The notes under the pieces were generated by a model. It was not told the origin of the DNA, made no database searches, and saw only the letters and a list, made by a program, of their open reading frames with translations. A DNA stretch of 5,980 nucleotides from an uncultured Chlamydiae bacterium (GTDB lineage Bacteria > Chlamydiota > Chlamydiia > Chlamydiales > CALBHK01): contig CALBHK010000428.1 of assembly GCA_937894565.1 (NCBI GenBank), positions 1 through 5,980 on the forward strand, written 5' to 3'. The translations under genes were made by a program, and so were the position numbers. Of the stretch, positions 1-5,694 are shown piece after piece (position 1 is the first letter of the stretch; the number at the start of each line of letters is the position of its first letter).

Positions 1-12
1 AACAGATGTAAC

Positions 13-558
13 TTAAATTGACCGATCAGCTGTCTTGACTTTGGGGTCCACTATAAAGTTAAGCAGCGCATTCGGGTGTATAGCTCTGTCTTTGATTTCC
101 TCATAACTGCATCGAATTTCTTTTTGAGTGGAAAATGTGCAATTATAGCGTTCGATTGACTCGGCAATACAACCTACGATAGCTTGTAATTTTGTTTTTC
201 CTTTTCCTGTTGCTACATCGGGAATTCTGAGATAACGATTATTAGGGTCATGTTGGGCTGGTAGGGGAAGGGTTCTCACCGCGTAGCAAATATGCTCATC
301 GTTAACAATTGAATGACGGATAGAAGAAATCATTCCAGTTAAGGGGCTGATCACCTGGCTTAGATTTTCTAGAGTTTTATCAGGTGAGCAAGCGCGTTCT
401 CCTTCTTCAAAGAAATGCTCTTTAAAAGATGGTTTAAGCTCTGGAAATTGCAAGTTAGTTGGCTCTTGTACTTTCTGACAGATTTGGCAGTTTTTCAAAG
501 ATTTGAATGGATGCCAACGCATCTCCATATTCCCCAAGTCTAACGTAAGAAGATTATT
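13..558 (-). pseudogene. YcaO (cyclodehydratase D) half of a TOMM C-D fusion, truncated
   Basis: This stretch reads in the same frame as the gene upstream (559-1311), separated only by the TGA at 559-561. The first codons after the TGA (NNLLTLDLGNMEMRWHPF) look like the end of the leader-binding domain and bring a CxxC (CQIC) that would pair with the GCWNC upstream to make the family's zinc site. The YcaO domain then begins (SPLTGMISS) and contains the hallmark GKGKTKLQA...AESIERY segment, which in this family forms part of the ATP/Mg site that activates peptide amides for azoline formation. It breaks off after IHPNALLNF with an unrelated tail and TAA at 13-15, so roughly the last 250 residues of a normal YcaO domain are absent from this frame. 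An independent start would have to be TTG at 537, which lacks a ribosome site. I infer a decayed gene; a frameshift near base 55 with continuation beyond the window is possible. Confidence 0.75.
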
Positions 559-1311
559 TCATAGTTTGTGTGGCTGATCAGACCTTTCCCATTTAGCTAC
601 TTCATTGGCCGCCAAATTCATAGCGATATTGAGGGTAGTCGGTAGATGACAAATGGACGGGATATTAAGATCAGTATCTTTCAAGCCAAAAAGATCTACT
701 TCAACTCGTCTATTTTCTTTCAATTTTTCCACTAAGCAATTCCAACATCCCGTGCGATTGGGTTCAAAAATAGGGCCTATCCAGATGGTGCTCCCTGAGG
801 GTTTTAGCAGCATCCAAGGCGTACCGTCTTTTAATCTAGCTTCATTAAAATCAGCTAGTTCGCCACAAATATAGTTATCAACAATAACAACAAAAAAGCC
901 TCCAAATTCCGCTACTTCTAAAGATAAGTTCTTGAGGGCATTCACAAGCTCTGAAGAACTGTGTTTACTGAAGTTTTTAACAACAATAGCAAACCCTTCC
1001 TTATTTGGGTTTTCCAAGAGTAAGTCCGACCAAAATCCTGTAATATTTTTGGGTGTTTTGTTGCAGTTCTTTACTGTAAAATTCTTTGTTTTTAATCTTC
1101 GTAAAGCCTCTTTTGTCAATTCAACGGGGAATTTTCTAGATAAATTATCAATAATATCTTGCTCAGACAATGGAGTAAACCTGATTATTTCAGCTATAGC
1201 GACATAAATAGATCCCTTTAGCAAATGGTGTCGATCTTCTGAGAACAACACAACTTGTTCATTATCAAGAATTTCTATATTAAAGTTTGGTTTAAAGCAG
1301 GTCAATGACAT
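559..1311 (-). CDS. TOMM precursor leader peptide-binding (ThiF-like) half of cyclodehydratase, ends at in-frame TGA
   Basis: The 250-residue product matches the TOMM leader-binding/cyclodehydratase C-domain family. Residues 1-85 form the winged-helix leader-recognition part (FKPNFNIEIL...VVLFSEDRHHLLKG...ALRRLKTKNF). Residues about 104-205 carry the degenerate ThiF-like fold (VVIVDNYICGELADFNEARL), the family signature PWMLLKPSGSTIWIGPIF (165-182) and the first zinc pair GCWNC (188-192). The second zinc pair expected at the domain end lies past the stop codon, in the 13-558 stretch. In the family this protein binds the RiPP leader peptide and presents the core to YcaO. The ATG at 1311 follows the DUF6176 stop by 4 bases and has no clear ribosome site, so translational coupling is likely. 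Trp is encoded by TGG throughout, which argues against TGA being read as Trp. It may be the N-terminal part of a broken gene rather than a functional protein. Confidence 0.78.
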   Translation of the reverse strand: MSLTCFKPNFNIEILDNEQVVLFSEDRHHLLKGSIYVAIAEIIRFTPLSEQDIIDNLSRKFPVELTKEALRRLKTKNFTVKNCNKTPKNITGFWSDLLLENPNKEGFAIVVKNFSKHSSSELVNALKNLSLEVAEFGGFFVVIVDNYICGELADFNEARLKDGTPWMLLKPSGSTIWIGPIFEPNRTGCWNCLVEKLKENRRVEVDLFGLKDTDLNIPSICHLPTTLNIAMNLAANEVAKWERSDQPHKL

Positions 1312-1315
1312 GTGA

Positions 1316-1660
1316 CTACTTATAGGATCTCAAGCTTTCGAAGCGATCAATATCTAAAAGCTCTTCCAAGACCTCTCGTCCCTCACAGTATTTTTTCCAA
1401 CAACTTTTATGGTAATGATCAATAGCTAGATCAGATTTTGTGAACACCTCATAGGCTCGAGAAATATCCTCAGCTTTCATATAATAGATGAGATATAGCT
1501 CATCGCCCTGCTTATCAAGAAAAGCGGACTCAACAATAACTCCCTCATTCTCTAAAGATTGTAACGGTTCATCCATTCTTTCTTTCAGAGTTTGAAACCA
1601 CGCTCTAACTTCTTCAATCAAGTCTTTTTTGATCTTAGTTTTTATGCATATTGTTTTCAT
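1316..1660 (-). CDS. DUF6176-like small protein
   Basis: The 114-residue acidic soluble protein resembles the uncharacterised DUF6176 family: an N-terminal strand (MKTICIKTKI), an amphipathic helix (RAWFQTLKERMDEPLQSL), a strand pair (VIVESAFLDKQGDELYLIYYMKAED) and a C-terminal half ending in a DHYHKSCWKKYC segment. The overall pattern suggests a ferredoxin-like/dimeric alpha-beta barrel fold; that fold is my inference. There is no signal peptide or membrane segment. I chose ATG at 1660 because GAAGGAA sits just upstream; an upstream TTG at 1765 would place the coding region across the promoter. The gene is first in an apparent operon with the TOMM leader-binding gene. No biochemical function is known to me for the family. 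Confidence 0.7.
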   Translation of the reverse strand: MKTICIKTKIKKDLIEEVRAWFQTLKERMDEPLQSLENEGVIVESAFLDKQGDELYLIYYMKAEDISRAYEVFTKSDLAIDHYHKSCWKKYCEGREVLEELLDIDRFESLRSYK

Positions 1661-1711
1661 AACTTCCTTCTTCACTGTATGCCAGCATTGTAGAGGCAAT
1701 TGCGCTGCAAG

Positions 1712-1739
1712 AATATATTTTTGTGCTGGTTTTTTGCAA
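1712..1739 (-). promoter_or_regulatory. Candidate sigma70-type promoter for the DUF6176-TOMM operon
   Basis: Read on the minus strand, TTGCAA (1734-1739) and TATATT (1712-1717) are separated by 16 bases, about 50 bases upstream of the ATG at 1660. Both hexamers fit the consensus well and the placement leaves a normal leader with the GAAGGAA ribosome site. Predicted from sequence only. Confidence 0.5.
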
Positions 1740-1895
1740 GGTTTTAGCTGTAAAAAGATGTTCAAAGAAAACGGTTAGTTAATTTTTTTGATGATGGTAT
1801 CATTCTTAAGCAACTTTAAATAGCATTTTAGTCATAAATGCCAATAATTCGTTCTGATTTTACCATTCCTTTAATGATCTCACAGATTGAGTTAC

Positions 1896-1961
1896 ATCAC
1901 CAAATCAATAATTCATGATTTGGTGATTTCTTTTTACACCTGAAAATTTATTACCAAATCA
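1896..1961. promoter_or_regulatory. Candidate operator array (three ACCAAATCA half-sites)
   Basis: A perfect 12-bp inverted repeat (ATCACCAAATCA at 1896-1907, complement at 1916-1927, 8-base spacer) is followed by a third half-site ACCAAATCA at 1953-1961. The array lies 114-179 bases upstream of the HTH antitoxin start and also between the two divergent operons. HTH antitoxins commonly autoregulate by binding palindromes upstream of their own operon, so this is the natural binding site here (inference). The palindrome is followed by TTTCTTTTT and could alternatively act as a weak rightward terminator, but no rightward gene precedes it. Confidence 0.45.
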
Positions 1962-2074
1962 CGAATATCCTTTAGAAAAATTTTGAAAACACTTCCAAAC
2001 TAAACGTTACGTATTCTAACTCAGTATTGCATAAAATCACAACATGCGATATCATGAAAAGAAAAAGAGATTCT

Positions 2075-2866
2075 ATGAAAACATCTTTAGGTAAGCGAAT
2101 CAAAGCCTTGCGTGAGGCACTGAGAATCAGCCAAGAAGAGCTGTCGCAACGTTTAGAGATGGACAGAGCTTCACTGTCTTTAGTCGAAAACGACAAACGC
2201 TCTCTGAAGGCTGATGAACTTGTTTTACTATCAAAAGCTTTAAACATTTCAATTGATGAGCTGTTAAATCTGAAATCGTCGACAGAAGTTATTTTGGAGC
2301 AGGCTCAGAAGCCAAAAGAAAAGAAAGCAGGCTTACGGATTAGCGTTCCAAGAAAAAACCTGAAAAAGTTTAAGGAAGTTCTTCTCTATATATTGGGGAA
2401 GGTTGGCGCCAAACCAAATGTGGGCGAAACTGTGTTGTACAAGCTTCTGTACTTTATAGATTTTAACTATTACGAAAAATATGAAGAACAACTCATTGGG
2501 GCCACATACATCAAAAACCATCATGGCCCTACTCCAATCGAGTTTCTAGCTATTATCAATGAGATGATTGAAAATAAAGAAATAGAGGTAGTGAAGAGCA
2601 AGTATTTTCAGCACCTTCAAAAAAAATACCTGCCTCATCAAGAACCAGATCTTTCTGTTTTTAATGCCAATGAAATCAAAGTAATAGATGATGTGTTGCA
2701 AAAATTATCCGGCATGAACGCTTCAACAATAAGCGAATACTCTCATCAAGATGTCCCCTGGATGGTCACACCAGAAAGAGACAAAATCGATTACGAATCT
2801 GTATTTTACCGAACCCCTGCATATAGCGTAAGAGAGTATAGTAGTGATGAAATTCAAACACATTGA
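2075..2866 (+). CDS. HTH-Xre/Panacea (DUF4065) antitoxin
   Basis: The 263-residue product has two domains. Residues 5-65 are an Xre-type helix-turn-helix (LGKRIKALREALRISQEEL, RASLSLVENDKRSLKADELV, LNISIDELL). After a Lys-rich linker (about 78-95), residues about 98-230 are a Panacea/SocA-like domain (DUF4065): VLLYILGKVGAKPNVGETVL, KLLYFIDFNYYEKYEEQLIG, and the family hallmark NHHGPTPIEF (148-157). Panacea domains are known as promiscuous antitoxin domains that neutralise many unrelated toxins, and the HTH half would give operon autoregulation. Start: ATG 2075 has AAAGAGA upstream; ATG 2054 and TTG 2027 lack a ribosome site. The final codons overlap the toxin gene by 20 bases, as expected for a coupled toxin-antitoxin operon with the antitoxin first. 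Confidence 0.85.
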   Translation: MKTSLGKRIKALREALRISQEELSQRLEMDRASLSLVENDKRSLKADELVLLSKALNISIDELLNLKSSTEVILEQAQKPKEKKAGLRISVPRKNLKKFKEVLLYILGKVGAKPNVGETVLYKLLYFIDFNYYEKYEEQLIGATYIKNHHGPTPIEFLAIINEMIENKEIEVVKSKYFQHLQKKYLPHQEPDLSVFNANEIKVIDDVLQKLSGMNASTISEYSHQDVPWMVTPERDKIDYESVFYRTPAYSVREYSSDEIQTH

Positions 2867-3215
2867 ACAGCTAGATAAATTCAAGAAAGACCTAAAAAAA
2901 CTTCTCAAAAGATTTCCCAGTCTTGAGGAGGACTTAGACTCCCTTGTGAAAGCACAACTGATTGCTTATCACAAACTACATGTCGATAATTATGGCATCT
3001 TTGCGATCGAAAATCTTGCGATTCAAAACCCTAAAATTTTCAAAGTCAAAAAGTTTGCTTGTAAATCGCTAAAAGGAAAAGGTGTTCATTCCGGTATTCG
3101 CCTCACATATGCATATTTTCCAGTTGAAGACAAAATAGAGTTCATAGAAATCTACTACAAAGGAGATCGGGAAAATGAAGACAGAGAAAGGATTAAAAAT
3201 TATTATCTCAACTAA
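2847..3215 (+). CDS. RelE/ParE-like toxin partner of the Panacea antitoxin
   Basis: The product is 122 residues, basic and cytosolic. It starts with a Lys-rich helix (LDKFKKDLKKLLKRFPSLEE, 9-28) typical of RelE/ParE-superfamily toxins, and continues with strands FKVKKFACKSLKGKG (65-79) and GIRLTYAYFPVEDKIEFIEI (83-102), then YYKGDRENEDRERIKNYY. The strand order, the conserved Arg in GIRLTY and the basic C-terminal helix match the RelE-like fold, whose members cleave mRNA on the ribosome or target gyrase. I cannot tell which from sequence. The gene lies inside the end of the antitoxin gene (20-base overlap), with no ribosome site of its own, so translation is probably coupled. A GTG at 2844 could be the start instead, adding one residue. 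The reading frame is intact. Confidence 0.75.
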   Translation: MKFKHIEQLDKFKKDLKKLLKRFPSLEEDLDSLVKAQLIAYHKLHVDNYGIFAIENLAIQNPKIFKVKKFACKSLKGKGVHSGIRLTYAYFPVEDKIEFIEIYYKGDRENEDRERIKNYYLN

Positions 3216-3230
3216 AACTGAGCCTCAAAT

Positions 3231-3326
3231 ATGAAAAAATGGTTTATTTCAGACACACATTTCTCTCACAAAAACATCATCAAGTATGCTGATCGTCCCT
3301 ACACAACAAATGAAGAATTTGAATGA
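3231..3326 (+). pseudogene. Metallophosphoesterase, N-terminal remnant (31 codons)
   Basis: Starting at ATG 3231, 15 bases after the toxin stop, the frame encodes MKKWFISDTHFSHKNIIKYA followed by DRPYTTNEEFE and TGA. This is the highly recognisable start of calcineurin-like phosphoesterases of the phage/plasmid type: the ISDTHF segment carries the first metal ligands (D8, H10), and FSHKNIIKYADRP is typical of the family. A complete enzyme is around 150-200 residues or more; the GDxxD, GNH and later His motifs are missing from all frames downstream. The reading frame ends where the CxC protein gene begins, so this is a deletion or recombination remnant. No ribosome site is evident. Confidence 0.75.
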
Positions 3327-3561
3327 AGAAAATGATGTAATTCAAGCTCACAAATATTCCAGTAACCATAAATCCTTTATTATAAAAGATAAACAATGCG
3401 GCTGTTTTTATTGTCTGAAAATATTTTCCCCGACAGAGGTTTCTAGTTGGATAGAAGATGCACACGATGGCACTGCACTTTGCCCCTATTGTGAAATTGA
3501 TTCAATCATCAGTGAATCTTCTGGCTTTCCAATAACTTTAGACTTTCTAAAAAAAATGTAA
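3310..3561 (+). CDS. Small CxC/CxxC cysteine-rich cytoplasmic protein
   Basis: From ATG 3310 the product is 83 residues: a hydrophilic N-terminus (DVIQAHKYSSNHK), a CGCFYC cluster (C30, C32, C35), SPTEVSSWIED, a second pair in TALCPYCEIDSII (C58, C61), and a conserved end SGFPITLDFLKKM. It belongs to a widespread but functionally unassigned family of small zinc-ribbon-like cytoplasmic proteins; metal binding by the Cys residues is inferred. As I recall the family, members run a few residues further (M...WF), so the C-terminus may be slightly short here, next to an A-run at 3550. ATG 3286 would add eight residues encoded by phosphoesterase DNA. Neither start has a ribosome site, and the gene overlaps the phosphoesterase remnant by 17 bases, suggesting that its original upstream region was lost. 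Confidence 0.65.
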   Translation: MKNLNEENDVIQAHKYSSNHKSFIIKDKQCGCFYCLKIFSPTEVSSWIEDAHDGTALCPYCEIDSIISESSGFPITLDFLKKM

Positions 3562-3619
3562 GTTTGTTAACTTTATCACCAAAATTACAGAGAAGACATC
3601 TTGTCAAAATTCCAACTTT

Positions 3620-4432
3620 TCAACTACGTTCAGTATACATGAACTTTCGCTGAATATTCTGATTTTTAAACTCCCGATTCACATCTATAAGAAAATCGGT
3701 TTGGAAAGTTTTTTCTTTGCGAGCATCCTTTAAAATACATTTTGCTGTCATCACGGCAGAAATAACACCTCCCATTCCCAATACTTCTTTGACAACAATG
3801 GTTGGATCCCTTTCCTTATCAAGATAGGGACTTTCTAGCGTAACTTTTTCAAGAATTATTTTTAACGCATGTAGATCCTCATTGATCGGAGCATAAACAT
3901 CAACGGTAGTCATCATCTCCAATTGACCTGCACTGCTCGAACTTACAACATCATTCATAAAACGACTGTTGGGAATTGTAACAACACTTTCATCCAATGT
4001 CAGAAGCTTTACTGATCTTAAACCAATGCTTATGATTTCCCCATACACTCCTTCGAAAGTGATGCGATCTCCAATTTGGAAGGGTTTATCGATCAATAAA
4101 ATTGTCCCTGCAATAATTGAAGCAGAAACATCTTTCAGTGCAAAGGCGATTGCAACGATTGTACTTGCCAAAAACCAAATAAATATTTCTTGAGAGGGTT
4201 CAAAAATAAAATATATTCCAACTATGATTCCTAAAAAATAAATAACAAAGCTGAAAACAGGTATCCATTGGAAAATGTGCATTCGCTTTTTAGGAAATTT
4301 TTTTATGATGGTGCGAGAGATCTTATCCACACATTTTACTGCTATAATGAGAAAAACCAAAAGCAAAATAAAGGTGACAATATTCATCATATCGACGCTG
4401 GATATAAATTTTTTAAATTCCTTGTCAATCAC
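3620..4432 (-). CDS. MscS-family mechanosensitive ion channel
   Basis: The 270-residue inner-membrane protein has three predicted membrane helices (about 16-33, 54-77, 83-112), the third being the pore-lining helix with the small-residue pattern AIAFALKDVSASIIAGTILL. It is followed by the MscS beta domain signature PFQIGDRITFEGVYGEIISI (117-136), GLRSVKLL and VTIPNSRFMNDVV, then a cytoplasmic alpha-beta domain to about 268. MscS channels open under membrane tension and release solutes during osmotic downshift. The length is close to that of the compact MscS type. The GTG start at 4432 is supported by AAGGAG five bases upstream. It ends with TGA and converges with the small Cys protein gene, 58 bases away. 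No partner gene sits beside it; it appears monocistronic and intact. Confidence 0.92.
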   Translation of the reverse strand: MIDKEFKKFISSVDMMNIVTFILLLVFLIIAVKCVDKISRTIIKKFPKKRMHIFQWIPVFSFVIYFLGIIVGIYFIFEPSQEIFIWFLASTIVAIAFALKDVSASIIAGTILLIDKPFQIGDRITFEGVYGEIISIGLRSVKLLTLDESVVTIPNSRFMNDVVSSSSAGQLEMMTTVDVYAPINEDLHALKIILEKVTLESPYLDKERDPTIVVKEVLGMGGVISAVMTAKCILKDARKEKTFQTDFLIDVNREFKNQNIQRKFMYTERS

Positions 4433-4507
4433 ACGATCTCCTTAACATAGCTGTGTTCATTTATTTGTTGCGTTATTTTTTGAGGACTTATTGATATTGG
4501 CTTAGAC

Positions 4508-4687
4508 TCAAAACTCATCCTGTGCTTTCTTCATAATCTATATCAGGGGATCTATATTTTCAGAAGTTAAATACCAGTCTTTACGCAATTTATATGCACG
4601 AATGAGAACTATAGATCAGAATGGAGTTATTTCACTATCTATCCAATTAAAAGCAGGTTGCCAAGTACCCCAAATTTTATAAATAAT
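4508..4687 (-). pseudogene. Coding-like relic with two internal stops, abutting the palindromic element
   Basis: One minus-strand frame reads KIWGTWQPAFNWIDSEITPF, stop (TGA), SIVLIRAYKLRKDWYLTSEN IDPLI, stop (TAG), then IMKKAQDEF and TGA at 4508. The richness in Trp and charged residues and the absence of AT-driven low complexity suggest former coding sequence. I do not recognise the family. The frame opens exactly at the TTAA end of the element at 4688, so the element may have been inserted into, or replaced, its upstream part. Chance cannot be excluded over 60 codons. Confidence 0.3.
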
Positions 4688-4715
4688 TTAAGGATTTTTA
4701 TGTCGACCTTTCAGG
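4688..4715. repeat. Left terminal inverted repeat of the palindromic element
   Basis: Twenty-eight bases, exactly complementary to 4902-4929, starting with TTAAGG and ending with TTTCAGG. Confidence 0.85.
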
Positions 4716-4901
4716 CCTCCTACGTATTGTTCGAATATTCCCATGCCTTCGCTGCGCTGCGACTTGGGCTGTAACATGCCGGTCCTTTGGACCTTAAGAG
4801 CCTGTCTTAAAAGTGGCAAAGGCACAAAATGTTACAGCACAGGTCAAGTGCGAGCACAGCGAGACACGCTGACCTAGGGAGATGCATAAAATATTGGGAG
4901 A

Positions 4902-4929
4902 CCTGAAAGGTCGACATAAAAATCCTTAA
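4902..4929. repeat. Right terminal inverted repeat of the palindromic element
   Basis: Twenty-eight bases, the exact reverse complement of 4688-4715, starting with CCTGAAAGG and ending with CCTTAA. Confidence 0.85.
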
Positions 4930-5025
4930 GTTGACGACATTGAGCGTAAGCTTGGGGTGAAATACATAAAAGGAGCTTATGCCGACAGAGGAAATAATTT
5001 GATTGGGCCCATCGGCCTCTGTTGA
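4930..5025 (+). pseudogene. Coding-like C-terminal relic right of the element
   Basis: Directly after the TAA formed by the element end, the plus-strand frame reads VDDIERKLGVKYIKGAYADR then GNNLIGPIGLC and TGA at 5023-5025. The composition is protein-like, but it has no start codon of its own in this frame and I do not recognise it. It could be the 3' end of a gene cut off by the element. The same bases also contain a hairpin, so a non-coding role is an alternative. Confidence 0.3.
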
Positions 5026-5034
5026 AAGTTTTTG
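4983..5034 (+). terminator. Possible rho-independent terminator or structured RNA
   Basis: CGACAGAGG (4983-4991) pairs with CCTCTGTTG (5016-5024), a nine-base stem with one G-T pair and a 24-base loop that itself contains the palindrome TGGGCCCA. A T-run (GTTTTTG) follows at 5028-5034. The long loop makes this a weaker candidate. It would end rightward transcription through the relic and element. Confidence 0.3.
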
Positions 5035-5049
5035 TTGTCATCTTTTAAG

Positions 5050-5072
5050 AAAAAAATATAAATTATTTTTTT
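5050..5072. terminator. Weak AT-only hairpin downstream of the Nudix gene
   Basis: AAAAAAATA (5050-5058) and TATTTTTTT (5064-5072) can pair around a five-base loop, giving a T-run on both strands. It lies 30 bases past the Nudix stop and could act as a bidirectional terminator, but an AT-only stem is weak and may simply reflect base composition. Confidence 0.25.
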
Positions 5073-5101
5073 AATAAACATTTCTAAATAACTTCTTAAT
5101 C

Positions 5102-5572
5102 TCAAGATATCTGCGCAATTATGGCTTTGGGGAAAAGTATAGCTTTGCCTGTTCGAAACTTCTCAATATCCACCCACTCAACCCAATGAAGGCTACCTTT
5201 ATCCTCGAAAATTTGAAAACGGTTTTTGTCATAAATTTCTGGATTATCAAAAATAATAGGAAAGGCAAAAATGATCTCATGTCCCTGAAAACCATGATGT
5301 TCAAAAAAGTTTTCATATACTGAAGGATGTCCGGTGATTTGAATGCCACATCCAAGCTCCTCTAGAATTTCTCGTCTTAATGCCTTTTCGGCTGATTCTC
5401 CAAATTCAATACCACCCCCAAGAGGGCACCACCCTTTTAGAATCCCTTCATCATCAAGAACTTCACAAACAAGTAATCGATTTTCATGTATGGCAACACC
5501 TATTACTTTGCCTCGAATATTGCTAATAGGTCGCCAAGTATTGGCTTTTGGGTCGGCTAATTCTTCATTCAT
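5102..5572 (-). CDS. Nudix hydrolase
   Basis: The 156-residue cytoplasmic protein has a complete Nudix box, GGIEFGESAEKALRREILEE then LGC, matching Gx5Ex7REUxEExGU with all metal-binding Glu residues present (the REIxEE core is intact). Upstream is the strand VIGVAIHENRLLVCEVLDDE with the typical GWCPLGGG lead-in; downstream are HEIIFAFPIIF and LHWVEWVDIEKF, the usual C-terminal strands. Nudix enzymes hydrolyse nucleoside diphosphates linked to another group (damaged NTPs, ADP-ribose, NADH and others); the substrate cannot be assigned here. The N-terminal segment RPISNIRGKVIGVAI resembles members close to the MutT/ADP-ribose pyrophosphatase-like group. The start ATG at 5572 has only a weak GAG upstream. 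It appears monocistronic and intact, and is divergent from the exported protein gene. Confidence 0.9.
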   Translation of the reverse strand: MNEELADPKANTWRPISNIRGKVIGVAIHENRLLVCEVLDDEGILKGWCPLGGGIEFGESAEKALRREILEELGCGIQITGHPSVYENFFEHHGFQGHEIIFAFPIIFDNPEIYDKNRFQIFEDKGSLHWVEWVDIEKFRTGKAILFPKAIIAQIS

Positions 5573-5603
5573 AAAACGTCAACTCATAGGTAAAACAACC
5601 ATC

Positions 5604-5632
5604 ACTCTAACACAATCCCCAATCGGATTCAA
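5604..5632 (-). promoter_or_regulatory. Candidate promoter for the Nudix gene
   Basis: On the minus strand TTGAAT (5627-5632) and TAGAGT (5604-5609) are 17 bases apart, about 32 bases before the ATG. Each matches four of six consensus positions, so this is a moderate prediction. Confidence 0.35.
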
Positions 5633-5694
5633 GACTGTATAGATAGGTGCGATAACCTCTTACCTGTGCCTTACGAAGAAACTTTCTAGCCATG

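Larger units (their letters stand above)
4688..4929. mobile_element. 242-bp palindromic MITE-like element
   Basis: The outer 28 bases at 4688-4715 and 4902-4929 are perfect inverted repeats. They begin TTAAGGATTTTTATG and contain a GTCGAC core; pairing resumes for four bases after one mismatch. Inside, further arms pair: GCTGTAACAT at 4768-4777 against its complement at 4829-4838, and a GGTCC-TTT-GGACC hairpin at 4781-4793. Similar GC-richer tracts (cgctgcgctgcgactt at about 4750-4764, and its imperfect complement at about 4845-4865) complete a near-full-length palindrome. There is no transposase reading frame. The ends are TTAA on both sides, compatible with insertion at TA or TTAA. This architecture is typical of non-autonomous elements mobilised in trans; a structured RNA or a paired repeat of another kind is the alternative. 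Confidence 0.7.

Noticed and set aside
559..561. TGA read as selenocysteine or tryptophan
   Set aside because: No SECIS-like hairpin is apparent after it and the family has no Cys known to me here. Trp is TGG in the recognised genes of the window, and the antitoxin and MscS genes end with TGA at family-appropriate positions.
653..1207. Open frames on the plus strand opposite the TOMM gene
   Set aside because: They are antisense to a recognised family, lack ribosome sites and show no domain-like sequence.
1661..1765. N-terminal extension of the DUF6176-like protein from a TTG at 1765
   Set aside because: It would cover the best promoter in the region, has no ribosome site and does not look like the family; ATG 1660 has GAAGGAA upstream.
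1896..1935. Rho-independent terminator
   Set aside because: The palindrome is followed by T residues, but no gene is transcribed rightward into it and a third half-site lies further on, so an operator is the better reading.
1896..1961. CRISPR-like repeats
   Set aside because: Only three short half-sites in mixed orientation, with irregular spacing.
2027..2074. Upstream starts (TTG 2027, ATG 2054) for the antitoxin
   Set aside because: No ribosome site before them and the added residues are not part of the HTH domain.
3969..4193. Open frame on the plus strand inside the MscS gene
   Set aside because: Antisense shadow of conserved MscS coding sequence.
4506..4680. Plus-strand open frame ending SIQLKAGCQVPQIL left of the element
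   Set aside because: The opposite strand looks more protein-like; there is no ribosome site and no recognisable family.
5343..5642. Plus-strand open frame opposite the Nudix gene
   Set aside because: Its Pro/Ser-rich product is the antisense of the Nudix box region and it runs over the Nudix promoter.
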